Shown here: piece after piece, positions 50,836-61,634 of the stretch
Layout: the number at the start of each line of letters is the position of its first letter
Position numbering within the stretch: position 1 is the first letter of the stretch
DNA from: Paraburkholderia sp. PGU19
GTDB lineage: Bacteria > Pseudomonadota > Gammaproteobacteria > Burkholderiales > Burkholderiaceae
Reading direction: 5' to 3'
Length of the DNA: 64,000 nucleotides
NCBI RefSeq assembly: GCF_013426915.1
Contig: NZ_AP023179.1
Location: 1,426,001-1,490,000 of the forward strand
Translations under genes and position numbers: made by a program
The notes under the pieces: generated by a model
The model's input: only the letters and a program-made list of their open reading frames with translations
Databases searched by the model: none
Told to the model about the DNA's origin: nothing

Positions 50836-50943
50836 GCGCTTCGTAGGACAGCAGCAATAGCAGCAGGAGCGGGCGCGAGCGGCATACGCGTTCATGCAGC
50901 TTGTTGCATGAACGCAGTCTCGCACTGAATGGCAGGATTCGAT

Positions 50944-52092
50944 ATGACGAGCAGTCCCACCGTCAACCTTCTCGATCTCGACGCCGCTGGCCTCGTCGCT
51001 TATTGCGACAGCCTCGGCGAGAAGCCGTTTCGCGCCAAGCAATTGCAGCGCTGGCTACACCAGTACAACGCTGCCGACTTCGACGGGATGACCGATCTCG
51101 CGAAGTCCTTGCGCGAAAAGCTGAAAGGGCGTGCATCCATCACGATGCCGCCCATCGTCAGCGACCATATTTCCACCGACGGTACACGCAAGTGGCTCGT
51201 CGACGTCGGCAACGGCAATGCCGTTGAAACCGTCTTCATCCCCGAAGAAACGCGTGGCACGCTGTGCGTGTCGTCGCAGGCGGGGTGCGCCGTCAACTGC
51301 CGTTTCTGTTCGACGGGCAAGCAGGGTTTCTCACGCAATCTCAGCACGGGCGAAATCATCGGCCAGCTGCGCATGGCCGAGTTCGCGCTGCGCGCGTCGC
51401 TCGGCACGGCCGGCGGACGCGCGACGGGCGGTGAGGGCAAGGGCGAGCGCGTCGTCACGAACGTCGTGATGATGGGCATGGGCGAGCCACTGCTCAATTA
51501 CGACGCCGTCGTGCCCGCCATGCGCCTGATGCTCGACGACAACGCCTACGGCCTGTCGCGCCGGCGCGTCACGCTGTCTACCTCGGGCGTCGTGCCGATG
51601 ATGGACCGGCTCGGCGCCGATCTGCCCGTTGCCCTCGCCGTTTCGCTGCACGCGCCAAACGACGCGCTGCGCGACGTGCTGGTGCCGCTCAACAAAAAGT
51701 ATCCGCTGCGCGAGCTGATGGCCGCGTGCCAGCGGTATCTGAAAGTCGCGCCGCGCGACTTCATCACGTTCGAATACTGCATGCTCGACGGCGTGAACGA
51801 CAGCGAAGCGCACGCACGCGAATTGCTGGCCGTTACGCGCGACGTGCCGTGCAAATTCAACCTGATTCCGTTCAATCCGTTCCCGGAATCGGGGCTGGTT
51901 CGCTCGAAAAACGAGCAGATCAAGCGTTTCGCGCAGGTGTTGATCGACGCAGGGGTCGTCACGACAGTGCGCAAGACGCGCGGCGACGATATCGACGCGG
52001 CTTGCGGCCAGTTGGCGGGCGCGGTCAAGGACCGCACGCGCCTGGCTGAGCGCACCGGCAAGTCGAAGGTCATCGAAGTTCGCGCCGTGTAA
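50944..52092 (+). CDS. rlmN: 23S rRNA/tRNA adenine-C2 methyltransferase RlmN
   Basis: Radical-SAM enzyme that methylates A2503 of 23S rRNA and A37 of some tRNAs. 382 aa; cluster motif C115-x3-C119-x2-C122 ([12 protein letters not shown]). A low-complexity insert (about 150-165) extends it relative to E. coli. Start chosen at 50944 ([12 protein letters not shown]); an in-frame ATG at 50929 is possible but AGGA lies closer to 50944. Confidence 0.96.
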   Translation: MTSSPTVNLLDLDAAGLVAYCDSLGEKPFRAKQLQRWLHQYNAADFDGMTDLAKSLREKLKGRASITMPPIVSDHISTDGTRKWLVDVGNGNAVETVFIPEETRGTLCVSSQAGCAVNCRFCSTGKQGFSRNLSTGEIIGQLRMAEFALRASLGTAGGRATGGEGKGERVVTNVVMMGMGEPLLNYDAVVPAMRLMLDDNAYGLSRRRVTLSTSGVVPMMDRLGADLPVALAVSLHAPNDALRDVLVPLNKKYPLRELMAACQRYLKVAPRDFITFEYCMLDGVNDSEAHARELLAVTRDVPCKFNLIPFNPFPESGLVRSKNEQIKRFAQVLIDAGVVTTVRKTRGDDIDAACGQLAGAVKDRTRLAERTGKSKVIEVRAV

Positions 52093-52301
52093 GGCCCGCG
52101 ACTGGCGAAAAGGGGCGGCATGCCAGCAAGCTGCCTCTTCGGGTGCGCCGTGTCGCGTGATGTGAAAAGAAAGTTTTCAAAAGCGATCGGAAGCGGCACG
52201 CACAGCCGCACATTTTGTTATAAACGGTCTGCGAAACCGGGCGAGACGAAAAGCCGCCCGATCGCATGAGTGATAAAAGAATCGACGCGAAAGGATTTGG
52301 G

Positions 52302-53402
52302 ATGAGTGAGCCGCAGCACCCGCAACCGCACGACATGGATACGCATTCGGAACGACCGCTGCAGGTGGCCGCGCCGGCAGCCGTGCCGACCGGGTTCGAC
52401 TCGCTGGGCGCCGTCGGCGCGCGGCTTGCGCAGTTGCGCGAGTCAAAAGGCTGGTCGGTCGAGGACGTGTCCGCGCGCCTGAAGGTTTCGCCGGGCAAGC
52501 TGCGCGGGCTCGAAGCGGGCGATCTCACCCAGTTGCCGGACACCACGTTCGCGCTGGGCGTTTTGCGCAGCTACGCAAAAATGGTGGGTGCCGATCCCGC
52601 CCCGATGACGCAGGCGTTGCGTCGCGAAAAGGGCGTGCCGGAACCTGCGCTGACCATGCCGGCGTCGGCGGGTACCGATCTGCCGCGCGGGAAGGTCTCG
52701 CTGTCGCTTGGCGGTGGTGCGCCGCGCCGCCGTTCGTGGATGTGGGGCGTTGCGCTCGCGGTGGTCGTGCTGATCGCGCTCGCCATGTGGCATACGAACA
52801 GTGGCGACTCGACCGCGTGGCTTGCGCGTCTGAAGGGCATCGCCGGCAGTGCGACGTCGACGGAAACGGCGTCGTCGAGTGCAGCACAGGCTGCCAGCGG
52901 CTCGGCTGTGACGGGCGAAATCAGCGCGTCGGATTCGGCGGCCCAAACGGATACGCAGGCGGCCGCTGAAGGCGCGTCGGCGACGCCGATGCCCACGCCG
53001 CTCCCGATGGCAGGCGTTCCGGCATCGACGGCCGCATCGGCATCGGCAACGGCATCGGCATCGACGCCGTCTGCTGTGGCGCCGAAGGCCGCGAGCGCGG
53101 CGCCGGCCGTCGTTGCGGCAGTGTCGGCGAGCGAGTCGCCGGCCGCGCCGGAAGGTTCGTCGTCGGTTGCGCTGTCGGTCAAGCAGGACAGCTGGTTCAG
53201 CGTGCGCCAGAAGGACGGCAAGGAAGTATTCTCCGGACTCGTGCACGCGGGCGAAGCCAAGGAAGTCAGTGGAATACCGCCGCTCAAGGTGACGGTCGGC
53301 AACAAGGCGGGTCTGGACTCGATCACGCTGGACGGCCAGCCGGTCGACCCGGCCAAATATGCGTCGGCGAAGGGCAATGTGGCACGCTTCGCGCTGCCCT
53401 GA
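52302..53402 (+). CDS. RodZ-like HTH protein with DUF4115
   Basis: 366-aa bitopic protein. N-terminal Xre-type helix-turn-helix (about 38-98; LAQLRESKGWSVEDVSARLKV), one membrane helix (about 145-164), an Ala/Ser-rich periplasmic linker (about 175-285) and a C-terminal DUF4115 domain (KQDSWFSVRQKDGKEVFSGLV). This matches RodZ, which links MreB to the membrane. Its position rlmN-RodZ-ispG-hisS-yfgM-bamB-der is the same as E. coli. The start at 52302 follows AAAGGA; an in-frame ATG at 52266 is the alternative. Confidence 0.88.
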   Translation: MSEPQHPQPHDMDTHSERPLQVAAPAAVPTGFDSLGAVGARLAQLRESKGWSVEDVSARLKVSPGKLRGLEAGDLTQLPDTTFALGVLRSYAKMVGADPAPMTQALRREKGVPEPALTMPASAGTDLPRGKVSLSLGGGAPRRRSWMWGVALAVVVLIALAMWHTNSGDSTAWLARLKGIAGSATSTETASSSAAQAASGSAVTGEISASDSAAQTDTQAAAEGASATPMPTPLPMAGVPASTAASASATASASTPSAVAPKAASAAPAVVAAVSASESPAAPEGSSSVALSVKQDSWFSVRQKDGKEVFSGLVHAGEAKEVSGIPPLKVTVGNKAGLDSITLDGQPVDPAKYASAKGNVARFALP

Positions 53403-53526
53403 CGCCAGTTCAATCGTGTGCGTCGCGGCTTCGAGGCCGCGGCGCTTTTTCAATTCATGCGCCGTATTTCTCAACGGGGCCGGACACTTTTCGGGCCGTG
53501 AGCAGGTGGCGTAAGCGGGTTTATCG

Positions 53527-54828
53527 ATGCACTCCGATCAAGTGAAATCCAGCAGTCAGATTGTTTCGACCGTGCCGGTGTTCGGCGGTCATGCGCCGCG
53601 TCGCCGCTCGCATGCGGTCGACGTCCGTTGGGGCGGCCAGCTCGTGACGATCGGCGGCGACGCGCCCGTGCGCGTGCAGTCGATGACGAACACCGATACG
53701 GCAGACGCGATCGGTACGGCAATCCAGATCAAGGAACTCGCGCAGGCTGGCTCGGAGCTGGTGCGCATCACGGTCAACACGCCGGAAGCGGCGGCCGCCG
53801 TGCCCGCGGTTCGCGAGCAACTCGACCGGATGGGCGTCACGGTGCCGCTGGTCGGCGATTTCCACTACAACGGCCATCTGCTGCTGCGCGACTATCCGGG
53901 CTGCGCCGAGGCGCTGTCGAAATACCGGATCAACCCGGGCAACGTCGGCCAGGGCGCCAAGCGCGACACGCAATTCGCGCAGATGATCGAAGCGGCTGCG
54001 AAGTATGACAAGCCGGTGCGCATCGGCGTGAATTGGGGCAGCCTCGATCAGGACCTGCTCGCACGGATGATGGACGAAAACGCCACGCGCGCCGAACCGT
54101 GGGAAGCGCAAAGCGTGATGTACGAAGCGCTGATCCAGTCGGCGATCGGCTCGGCGGAACGTGCTGTCGAACTGGGCCTTGGGCGCGACAAGATCATCCT
54201 GTCGTGCAAGGTGAGCGGCGTGCAGGATCTGATCGCCGTGTACCAGGAACTCGCGCGCCGTTGCGACTTCGCGCTGCACCTCGGCCTGACGGAAGCGGGC
54301 ATGGGCTCGAAGGGCATCGTGGCGTCGACTGCGGCGCTCTCCGTGCTGCTGCAGCAGGGCATCGGCGACACGATCCGCATTTCGCTGACGCCGGAACCGG
54401 GCGCATCGCGCACGGGCGAAGTGATCGTCGGCCAGGAAATCCTGCAGACGATGGGCCTGCGCTCGTTCACGCCGATGGTCATCGCGTGCCCCGGATGTGG
54501 CCGCACGACGAGCACGCTGTTCCAGGAACTCGCATCGCAGATTCAAACGTATCTGCGCACGCAAATGCCGATGTGGCGCGACACATACCCCGGCGTCGAG
54601 AAGATGCACGTCGCCGTGATGGGCTGCATCGTCAACGGTCCGGGCGAGTCGAAGCACGCGAACATCGGTATCAGCTTGCCGGGCTCGGGCGAAAACCCCG
54701 CCGCGCCCGTGTTTATCGACGGCGTGAAGGTCAAGACGCTGCGCGGCGAACATATCGCGCAGGAATTCCAGCAGATCGTGAGCGATTACGTCGAGCGCAC
54801 CTATGGTCGCGCCGAAGCGACGAACTGA
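53527..54828 (+). CDS. ispG: 4-hydroxy-3-methylbut-2-enyl diphosphate synthase
   Basis: [4Fe-4S] enzyme of the MEP isoprenoid pathway making HMBPP. 433 aa; ligands C321 and C324 (CPGCGRTTS) and C367 ([11 protein letters not shown]). Longer than the E. coli enzyme (about 370 aa) because of an insert between about 110 and 170, typical of this group. hisS starts 31 bp downstream. Confidence 0.97.
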   Translation: MHSDQVKSSSQIVSTVPVFGGHAPRRRSHAVDVRWGGQLVTIGGDAPVRVQSMTNTDTADAIGTAIQIKELAQAGSELVRITVNTPEAAAAVPAVREQLDRMGVTVPLVGDFHYNGHLLLRDYPGCAEALSKYRINPGNVGQGAKRDTQFAQMIEAAAKYDKPVRIGVNWGSLDQDLLARMMDENATRAEPWEAQSVMYEALIQSAIGSAERAVELGLGRDKIILSCKVSGVQDLIAVYQELARRCDFALHLGLTEAGMGSKGIVASTAALSVLLQQGIGDTIRISLTPEPGASRTGEVIVGQEILQTMGLRSFTPMVIACPGCGRTTSTLFQELASQIQTYLRTQMPMWRDTYPGVEKMHVAVMGCIVNGPGESKHANIGISLPGSGENPAAPVFIDGVKVKTLRGEHIAQEFQQIVSDYVERTYGRAEATN

Positions 54829-54859
54829 TTCGCTCCACATCCAATCGTCAAGTAGACAG

Positions 54860-56203
54860 ATGACTGAACAGAAGAAGCAGAAGCTCGAAAAGTTGTCCGG
54901 CGTGAAGGGCATGAACGATATCCTTCCGCAGGACGCCAGCCTGTGGGAGTTTTTCGAAACGACGGTCAAGTCGATGCTGCGTTCGTACGGATACCAGAAT
55001 ATCCGCACGCCGATCGTCGAGCACACGCAGCTCTTCACGCGCGGTATCGGCGAGGTGACGGACATCGTCGAAAAAGAGATGTACAGCTTCACCGACGCGC
55101 TGAACGGCGAAAACCTGACGATGCGTCCGGAGAACACGGCTGCCGTCGTGCGTGCATCGATCGAACACAACATGCTGTATGACGGCCCGAAGCGCCTGTG
55201 GTACATCGGCCCGATGTTCCGTCACGAACGTCCGCAGCGTGGCCGTTATCGCCAGTTCCATCAGGTCGGTGTCGAGGCGCTCGGCTTCGCCGGCCCGGAT
55301 ACGGACGCTGAGATCATCCTGATGTGCCAGCGTTTGTGGGACGACCTCGGATTGACGGGCATCAAGCTCGAAATCAACTCGCTGGGTCTCGCGGAAGAGC
55401 GTGCAAAGCACCGCGTCGAACTGATCGCTTATCTCGAGAAGCACCTCGACGTGCTCGACGAAGACGCAAAGCGCCGCCTGCACACGAACCCGCTGCGCGT
55501 GCTGGATACGAAGAACCCGGCCATGCAGGAAGTCGCGCAGAACGCGCCGAAGCTGATCGATTTTCTCGGCGAGGAATCGCGCGCGCACTTCGAAGGGCTG
55601 CAACGCATCCTGAAGGCGAACAACATTCCGTTCACGATCAATCCGCGTCTCGTGCGCGGTCTGGATTATTACAATCTGACCGTGTTCGAATGGGTTACCG
55701 ACAAGCTCGGCGCGCAAGGCACGGTCGCGGCAGGCGGCCGCTACGATCCGCTGATCGAGCAGCTCGGCGGCAAGCCGACGGCGGCGTGCGGCTGGGCGAT
55801 GGGCATCGAGCGCATTCTCGAGCTGCTAAAGGAAGAGGAGCTCGTGCCCGAAGCGGAAGGGTGCGACGTGTACGTCGCGCACCAGGGCGATGCGGCACGC
55901 GAGCGGGCGTTCATCGTGGCCGAGCGTCTGCGCGACACGGGCCTCGACGTGATTCTGCATTGCAGTCCTGACGGTCAGGCGTCGAGCTTCAAGTCGCAGA
56001 TGAAGCGCGCGGACGCAAGCGGCGCAGCGTTCGCCGTGGTCCTCGGCGAAGACGAGATCGCGAACGGGACGGCTGGCGTGAAGGCCCTGCGCGACACATC
56101 GCAACGCGATGGAAAGAGCGAGCAACAAACGGTGCCGCTCGAAGACTTGACCGAATATCTAATCAATGCGATGGTTGCGTCCACCGAAGACGGCGACGAC
56201 TGA
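54860..56203 (+). CDS. hisS: Histidine--tRNA ligase
   Basis: Class II synthetase. 447 aa; motif 2 [17 protein letters not shown], histidine motif [15 protein letters not shown], and motif 3 [15 protein letters not shown]-terminal anticodon-binding domain. The start at 54860 ([22 protein letters not shown]) carries a slightly extended N-terminus. Confidence 0.97.
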   Translation: MTEQKKQKLEKLSGVKGMNDILPQDASLWEFFETTVKSMLRSYGYQNIRTPIVEHTQLFTRGIGEVTDIVEKEMYSFTDALNGENLTMRPENTAAVVRASIEHNMLYDGPKRLWYIGPMFRHERPQRGRYRQFHQVGVEALGFAGPDTDAEIILMCQRLWDDLGLTGIKLEINSLGLAEERAKHRVELIAYLEKHLDVLDEDAKRRLHTNPLRVLDTKNPAMQEVAQNAPKLIDFLGEESRAHFEGLQRILKANNIPFTINPRLVRGLDYYNLTVFEWVTDKLGAQGTVAAGGRYDPLIEQLGGKPTAACGWAMGIERILELLKEEELVPEAEGCDVYVAHQGDAARERAFIVAERLRDTGLDVILHCSPDGQASSFKSQMKRADASGAAFAVVLGEDEIANGTAGVKALRDTSQRDGKSEQQTVPLEDLTEYLINAMVASTEDGDD

Positions 56204-56279
56204 TCGCGGCGTCATTCGACGGGCCGCACCGGTTGCGGCCCCATTCATATAAAGCACCAGGAAAGGAAAACGCGTCGCG

Positions 56280-56906
56280 ATGAGTTACCACGACGAACAA
56301 GAGTCGCTTGAAAGCCTGAAGGCATGGTGGGCGCAGTGGGGGAATGGCGTCACGTGGATCGTGCTGGTCGCGCTCGTTGCGGCCGCCGGCTGGAACGGCT
56401 GGAACTATTGGCAGCGTCATCAGGCAGCGGAAGCAGCCGTGCTGTACGACCAGGTTCAGCAAGCCACGGCGGGTACGGACAAGGCGGCCATCACGCGCGT
56501 CGCGACCGACATGGAAGACAAGTTCAGCGGCACGGCTTACGCGCAGATGACGGCGCTCGCAGCTGCGAAGGCGCTGTATGCGGCAGGCGACGAACCGGGT
56601 GCGAAAGCGCAACTCCAATGGGCTGTCGACCACGCAAAGGACGACGAATTCAAGCAGCTTGCGAAGCTTCGTCTTGCGTCGCTGCTGCTCGATGAAAAAG
56701 CCTATGACGCGGGTCTCGCGCTGCTGAACGATCCTTCGGATGCGTTCAAGGGCGTCGTCGCGGATCGCCGCGGCGACCTGCTCGCCGCGCAAGGCAAGCG
56801 CGACGACGCACGCGCCGCCTACAAGCTTGCGCTCGACTCGCTGCCGAAGAACGATGCCTCGGCCCGTCAACTGATCCAGTTCAAGCTCGACGCGCTGGGC
56901 GGCTGA
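56280..56906 (+). CDS. yfgM: YfgM-family TPR protein
   Basis: Inner-membrane ancillary SecYEG/PpiD chaperone with a periplasmic TPR domain. 208 aa; one membrane helix (about 22-42), then TPR-like helices. N-terminal SYHDEQESLESLKAWW is typical. Located between hisS and bamB as in E. coli. Confidence 0.92.
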   Translation: MSYHDEQESLESLKAWWAQWGNGVTWIVLVALVAAAGWNGWNYWQRHQAAEAAVLYDQVQQATAGTDKAAITRVATDMEDKFSGTAYAQMTALAAAKALYAAGDEPGAKAQLQWAVDHAKDDEFKQLAKLRLASLLLDEKAYDAGLALLNDPSDAFKGVVADRRGDLLAAQGKRDDARAAYKLALDSLPKNDASARQLIQFKLDALGG

Positions 56907-56974
56907 ACGTTGCACGCCGCTGCAACGTCCGCCGACAATTTTTGATCAATACAACATACATGCTTCGTTCACCG

Positions 56975-58120
56975 ATGAATCTGCTGAAACGTTACGCTGT
57001 GCCCGTTGCCTGTGCGATGACCGTGCTCGCTTTGACGGCCTGCTCATCGTCGAAAGACGAGCGCCGCGTGCCCACGCCGCTCACCGAGTTCAAACCCGTG
57101 CTCGACGTGCAGCAGGTGTGGACGTCCAGCGTCGGCAAGGCCGGACGCTACATGTTCTCGCCCGTGACGGTCGGCGACGCCGTGTATGCGGCGGGCGCAA
57201 ACGGCTCGGTCGCGAAGATCGATGCTAAAACGGGCAAGGATCTGTGGCGCACGAAGGTAGACGGCGACCTGTCGGCCGGCGTCGGCACGGACGGCACGTT
57301 GACGGCCGTCGGCGGCCTGAAGGGCGAAGTGTTCGTGCTCGACCAGAGCGGCAAGCTGTCGTGGAAGGGCTTGGCACCGGGTGAAATCCTGTCGCCGCCG
57401 CTCGTCGGCAATGGTCTCGTGGTCGTACGTACGGTGGACGGCCAGATCACCGCGTTCAACGCGCAAACGGGCGAGCAGAAGTGGAACTATCGCAACCGCG
57501 CGGTGCCGCTGAATCTGCGCGTATCGTCGGGCATGACGTTCGCGGGCGATCAGGCCGTGCTCGCCGGTTTCCCCGGCGGCCAGTTCGCGGCAATCAACCT
57601 GCAGACGGGTGACGCATACTGGACGACGCCCGTGTCGTATCCGAAGGGCGTGACGGAAGTCGAGCGTATCAACGACGTGACGGGCCCGCCCACGCTGATC
57701 GGCGCCGAAACCTGCGCGGTCACGTTCCAGGGTCAGCTTGGCTGCTTCGACGCAAACTCGGGCCGCGCGCTGTGGGAAAAGGCATTCTCAAGCACGAGCG
57801 GTCTTGCCCAGGACGACCGTGTCGTGGTCGCGGGCGACGACTGGGCAATCGTGTCGGCGTTCGACGCCAACACGGGCAAGCAACTGTGGCGCAACGACCA
57901 GTTGAAGAGCCGTGACGTCAGCGTGCCGATGCTGCTTGGCCACGCCGCCGTGGTCGGCGACTATCAGGGTTACGTGCATTTCCTGTCGCGCGACGACGGC
58001 ACGTTCGTCGCCCGTGCGAAGACGGACGGCAGCGCCATCACGGCTGCGCCCGTGCTGGCGGGCGACACGCTGATCGTGCAGACGCACGACGGTGATCTGT
58101 ACGGTTTCCGTCCGCGTTAA
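56975..58120 (+). CDS. bamB: Outer membrane assembly lipoprotein BamB
   Basis: BAM complex lipoprotein with an eight-bladed beta-propeller. 381 aa; lipobox VLALTACSS with lipid cysteine near C23, and repeating PQQ-like blade motifs (DAKTGKDLWR, NAQTGEQKWNY, DANSGRALWE, DANTGKQLWR). The start at 56975 gives a normal signal peptide; an ATG at 56960 and a TTG at 56942 in the same frame are less likely. Confidence 0.95.
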   Translation: MNLLKRYAVPVACAMTVLALTACSSSKDERRVPTPLTEFKPVLDVQQVWTSSVGKAGRYMFSPVTVGDAVYAAGANGSVAKIDAKTGKDLWRTKVDGDLSAGVGTDGTLTAVGGLKGEVFVLDQSGKLSWKGLAPGEILSPPLVGNGLVVVRTVDGQITAFNAQTGEQKWNYRNRAVPLNLRVSSGMTFAGDQAVLAGFPGGQFAAINLQTGDAYWTTPVSYPKGVTEVERINDVTGPPTLIGAETCAVTFQGQLGCFDANSGRALWEKAFSSTSGLAQDDRVVVAGDDWAIVSAFDANTGKQLWRNDQLKSRDVSVPMLLGHAAVVGDYQGYVHFLSRDDGTFVARAKTDGSAITAAPVLAGDTLIVQTHDGDLYGFRPR

Positions 58121-58174
58121 AACGTAGTTGGGCTGTGCGACGCGTCCTCGACGACGCGTTGTGCGGTGAATGCA

Positions 58175-58203
58175 GGCCGGCTTTGCCGGCCGCACTTTTT
58201 TTG
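58175..58203 (+). terminator. Terminator after bamB
   Basis: Stem GGCCGGC/GCCGGCC with a TTT loop (58175-58191), then a T-tract (58196-58203). It separates bamB from der. Confidence 0.8.
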
Positions 58204-58533
58204 ATGGCGTCCCGATCCTGATCGGGAACGAGCGCGGAAGTCGCAAGCCGCCCCACATCATCGGGACCGCCAGTCTGGCTGCACAGGCGGTCATCCGGCA
58301 CGCGTCGCGTCAACACGCGCGATCCAGGTGGCGCCGGTCGGGTCGCACGAGCCACCGGGCGGACCCACGCAGGCAGCCAACCTGAAATCCGTTCGCATGC
58401 GCAAGCTCCGCGCGTTCGAATTGGGTCAAATTCGTGATAATTTTCGTCAAACGCAGCCGTGCAACGGCCGCATGGCGTTGCCAGCGCGGCAGGTCGACCG
58501 TTCGATGCCGCGCCTCACTGTGAACAAGATCTG
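58204..58533. other. Intergenic before der, with small palindrome
   Basis: 330 bp without a gene. TCCCGATC-CT-GATCGGGA (58210-58227) is a perfect inverted repeat immediately after the bamB terminator. TGATAAT at 58435-58441 is a candidate -10 for der. Confidence 0.5.
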
Positions 58534-59874
58534 ATGAAACCCGTTATTGCCCTCGTCGGGCGCCCCAATGTGGGGAAATCCACGCTGTTCAACCGGCTCA
58601 CGCGTTCGCGCGATGCGCTGGTCGCCGATCTGCCCGGCCTCACACGCGACCGTCACTACGGTGAAGGCCGCGTCGGCGGTGAACGCCCGTATCTCGTTGT
58701 CGACACGGGCGGCTTCGAACCCGTCGCGAAGGACGGCATTCTTCATGAGATGGCGCGCCAGACGCGCCAGGCCGTCGAGGAATCCGACATCGTCGTGTTC
58801 ATCGTCGACGGCCGCAACGGCCTTGCGCCGCAAGACAAGTCGATCGCCGACTATCTGCGCAAGACGGGCCGGCCGATTTTCCTCGTCGTCAACAAGGCCG
58901 AGGGGATGAAATACTCGTCGGTGGCCGCCGACTTCTACGAACTGGGCCTCGGCGACCCGCGCGCGATTTCCGCTGCGCACGGCGACGGCGTGACGGAGAT
59001 GATCAACGAGGCGCTCGACGCCGCGTACGCCGGCCAGCCCGAAGAGAGCGACGAGGAGAAGGCGCAGCATGGTGTGAAGATCGCCATCGTCGGGCGGCCG
59101 AACGTCGGCAAGTCGACGCTCGTCAACACGCTGATCGGCGAAGACCGCGTGATCGCGTTCGACATGCCGGGCACGACGCGCGACTCGATTTACGTCGACT
59201 TCGAACGGCAAGGCAAAAAATACACGCTGATCGATACGGCTGGCCTGCGCAAACGCGGCAAGGTGTTCGAGGCGATCGAAAAATTCTCGGTCGTGAAGAC
59301 GCTGCAGTCGATTTCCGACGCGAATGTCGTGATCCTGCTGCTCGACGCACGCCAGGACATTTCGGAGCAGGACGCGCATATCGCGGGCTTCGTCGTCGAA
59401 CAGGGCCGGGCGCTCGTGGTCGGCGTGAACAAGTGGGACGGGCTCGACCCGCATGTGCGTGAGCGCACCAAGGCGGATCTTCAGCGCAAGCTAAAATTCC
59501 TCGAGTTCGCGAAGTTCCACTTCATTTCTGCAGCAGAAAAGACAGGAATCGGCCCGCTGATGCGCTCCGTCGACGATGCCTACAAGGCTGCGATGACGAA
59601 GTTGCCGACGCCGAAGCTCACGCGAGCGCTGATCGAAGCCGTCGAGTTCCAGCAGCCGCGCCGCCGCGGTCCCGTGCGTCCAAAACTGCGCTACGCGCAC
59701 CAAGGGGGACAAAATCCGCCGATCATCGTGATTCACGGCAACGCGCTCGACGCCGTGACCGATACGTACAAGCGCTACCTTGAAAACCGCTTCCGGGAAA
59801 CTTTCGGGCTGACGGGCACTCCATTGCGAATAGAGTTTCGTTCGACGACGAATCCGTACGCGGACAAGGGCTGA
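58534..59874 (+). CDS. der: Ribosome-assembly GTPase Der (EngA)
   Basis: Essential GTPase with two tandem G domains for 50S assembly. 446 aa; G1 motifs GRPNVGKST at about 9-17 and about 186-194, then a C-terminal KH-like domain. The start at 58534 matches the family ([17 protein letters not shown]). Confidence 0.97.
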   Translation: MKPVIALVGRPNVGKSTLFNRLTRSRDALVADLPGLTRDRHYGEGRVGGERPYLVVDTGGFEPVAKDGILHEMARQTRQAVEESDIVVFIVDGRNGLAPQDKSIADYLRKTGRPIFLVVNKAEGMKYSSVAADFYELGLGDPRAISAAHGDGVTEMINEALDAAYAGQPEESDEEKAQHGVKIAIVGRPNVGKSTLVNTLIGEDRVIAFDMPGTTRDSIYVDFERQGKKYTLIDTAGLRKRGKVFEAIEKFSVVKTLQSISDANVVILLLDARQDISEQDAHIAGFVVEQGRALVVGVNKWDGLDPHVRERTKADLQRKLKFLEFAKFHFISAAEKTGIGPLMRSVDDAYKAAMTKLPTPKLTRALIEAVEFQQPRRRGPVRPKLRYAHQGGQNPPIIVIHGNALDAVTDTYKRYLENRFRETFGLTGTPLRIEFRSTTNPYADKG

Positions 59875-59941
59875 TACAGGCGTTCGACGCAGGCCGGTTC
59901 ATGGCTTGAAATCCGGCCTGAAACCCGCATGTACATTGGGT

Positions 59942-59991
59942 CCTGGCCGAACGGCCAGGCAAAGCGCTGGTCAATAAAAATCGGCTATAGT
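59942..59991 (+). promoter_or_regulatory. Hairpin and -10 upstream of hfq
   Basis: CCTGGCCG-AA-CGGCCAGG (59942-59959) is an 8-bp inverted repeat without a T-tract, about 68 bp after the der stop. TATAGT (59986-59991) is a candidate -10, about 73 bp before the hfq ATG. No clear -35. Confidence 0.45.
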
Positions 59992-60064
59992 GTAGCGATT
60001 GACGGCGGATTTCTTTTTCTTCGCCGGCAATAAAGTCAACCTGCAAAAAAACACGGAGTTTGCT

Positions 60065-60301
60065 ATGAGCAACAAAGGGCAATTGTTACAAGACCCGTTT
60101 TTGAACGCACTGCGTAAAGAGCACGTGCCGGTCTCGATCTATCTGGTCAACGGCATCAAGCTTCAAGGGAACATTGAATCGTTCGACCAGTACGTCGTGT
60201 TGCTCCGGAATACGGTGACCCAGATGGTCTACAAGCACGCTATCTCGACTGTCGTGCCTGCCCGTCCGGTGAATTTCCACCCGGATTCCGAATCGTCCTA
60301 A
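60065..60301 (+). CDS. hfq: RNA-binding protein Hfq
   Basis: Sm-like hexameric RNA chaperone for small RNAs. 78 aa; Sm1 ([22 protein letters not shown]) and Sm2 ([10 protein letters not shown]) are complete. It has a short C-terminal tail compared with E. coli (102 aa). The start at 60065 ([14 protein letters not shown]) matches the family. hflX follows 58 bp later. Confidence 0.98.
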   Translation: MSNKGQLLQDPFLNALRKEHVPVSIYLVNGIKLQGNIESFDQYVVLLRNTVTQMVYKHAISTVVPARPVNFHPDSESS

Positions 60302-60359
60302 CCTCTCGTCGCGGCCGGTCGAGCGTCGTCCGCAGGCGACACAGCCCGGCCGCTTCATT

Positions 60360-61604
60360 TTGACATCGACCAATTTGATCAACGCAGCGCTTGTCGGCAT
60401 CGACTTCGGTAAGATCGATTTCGAAGCCAGTCTCGAAGAACTCAGCCTGCTCGCGCAAAGCGCGGGTGCCCATCCAGCCGTCACCCTCACCGGTCGCCGT
60501 TCCAGTCCCGATGCCTCGATGTTCGTCGGCAGCGGCAAGGCCGAAGAGTTGCGCCTCGCGTGCGAGGCGAACGACATCGACATCGTCATCTTCAACCACG
60601 CACTTGCGCCGGCGCAGCAGCGCAATCTGGAGCGTACGCTTAACAGACGCGTGGTCGATCGCACCAGCCTGATCCTCGATATCTTCGCGCAACGCGCGCG
60701 TAGCCATGAAGGCAAGCTGCAAGTCGAACTCGCGCAATTGCAATATCTCGCCACGCGGCTGATTCGCGCGTGGACCCACCTCGAGCGGCAAAAGGGCGGT
60801 ATCGGCCTGCGCGGCCCGGGTGAAACGCAGCTCGAAACCGACCGTCGGCTGATCGGCGAGCGCATCAAGATGCTCAAGGGGCGGCTCGAAAAGCTGCGCC
60901 GCCAGCACGGCACGCAGCGTCGCGCGCGGGCGCGCAATCGCACGATGTCGGTGTCGCTGGTCGGCTATACGAACGCGGGCAAGTCGACGCTGTTCAACGC
61001 GCTGACCAAGGCACAGGCCTACGCCGCGGACCAGTTGTTCGCCACGCTCGACACCACTTCCCGCCGCGTGTATCTCGGCGAAGACGTCGGACAGATCGTC
61101 GTCTCGGACACGGTAGGATTCATCCGCGAGTTGCCTCACCAACTGGTGGCCGCTTTCCGCGCCACGCTTGAGGAAACCATTCACGCGGACCTGCTACTGC
61201 ATGTGGTCGATGCATCGAGCGCGGTGCGGCTCGATCAGATCGATCAGGTCAACGACGTGCTGCGCGAGATCGGCGCCGACACGATCCGACAGGTGCTCGT
61301 GTTCAACAAGATCGACGCCGTGCCCGAACTGGCGGCCCGGGGCGACGCGGTCGAGCGGGACGAGTATGGTAATATTTCGCGCGTCTTTTTGAGCGCGCGC
61401 ACGGGGCAAGGGCTGGACACACTGCGCGCTGCCATCGCCGAAATCGCAACTGCCGAACATCTGCCGGAGTCTGACGGTCTACTGTCGGAGGGAGGCCCGG
61501 AAGCGGCGGCATTTCATCAAGAGCAACGCGATGATGAAGGCGAAGACCACCGCGAAGACCGCAAGATCCCAGACACGGGCGCTGACCCGTTCCAATTGCA
61601 TTGA
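60360..61604 (+). CDS. hflX: GTPase HflX
   Basis: Ribosome-splitting GTPase. 414 aa; N-terminal HflX domain (VGSGKAEEL, IFNHALAPAQQRNLE), G1 motif GYTNAGKST at about 202-210, and DTVGFIRELPH. The TTG start at 60360 is inferred, with a second TTG at 60375. The last 40 residues are acidic and His-rich (HQEQRDDEGEDHREDRK), not typical of E. coli HflX. Confidence 0.93.
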   Translation: MTSTNLINAALVGIDFGKIDFEASLEELSLLAQSAGAHPAVTLTGRRSSPDASMFVGSGKAEELRLACEANDIDIVIFNHALAPAQQRNLERTLNRRVVDRTSLILDIFAQRARSHEGKLQVELAQLQYLATRLIRAWTHLERQKGGIGLRGPGETQLETDRRLIGERIKMLKGRLEKLRRQHGTQRRARARNRTMSVSLVGYTNAGKSTLFNALTKAQAYAADQLFATLDTTSRRVYLGEDVGQIVVSDTVGFIRELPHQLVAAFRATLEETIHADLLLHVVDASSAVRLDQIDQVNDVLREIGADTIRQVLVFNKIDAVPELAARGDAVERDEYGNISRVFLSARTGQGLDTLRAAIAEIATAEHLPESDGLLSEGGPEAAAFHQEQRDDEGEDHREDRKIPDTGADPFQLH

Positions 61605-61634
61605 CCCGCTGTCTACTCTGGTGAACGAACACAG

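Noticed and set aside
61510..61607. Hydrophobic 40-aa antisense peptide (LAVFAVVFAFIIALLLMK)
   Set aside because: Antisense of Asp/Glu-rich codons naturally reads as Val/Ile/Phe/Leu; no ribosome-binding site is evident.
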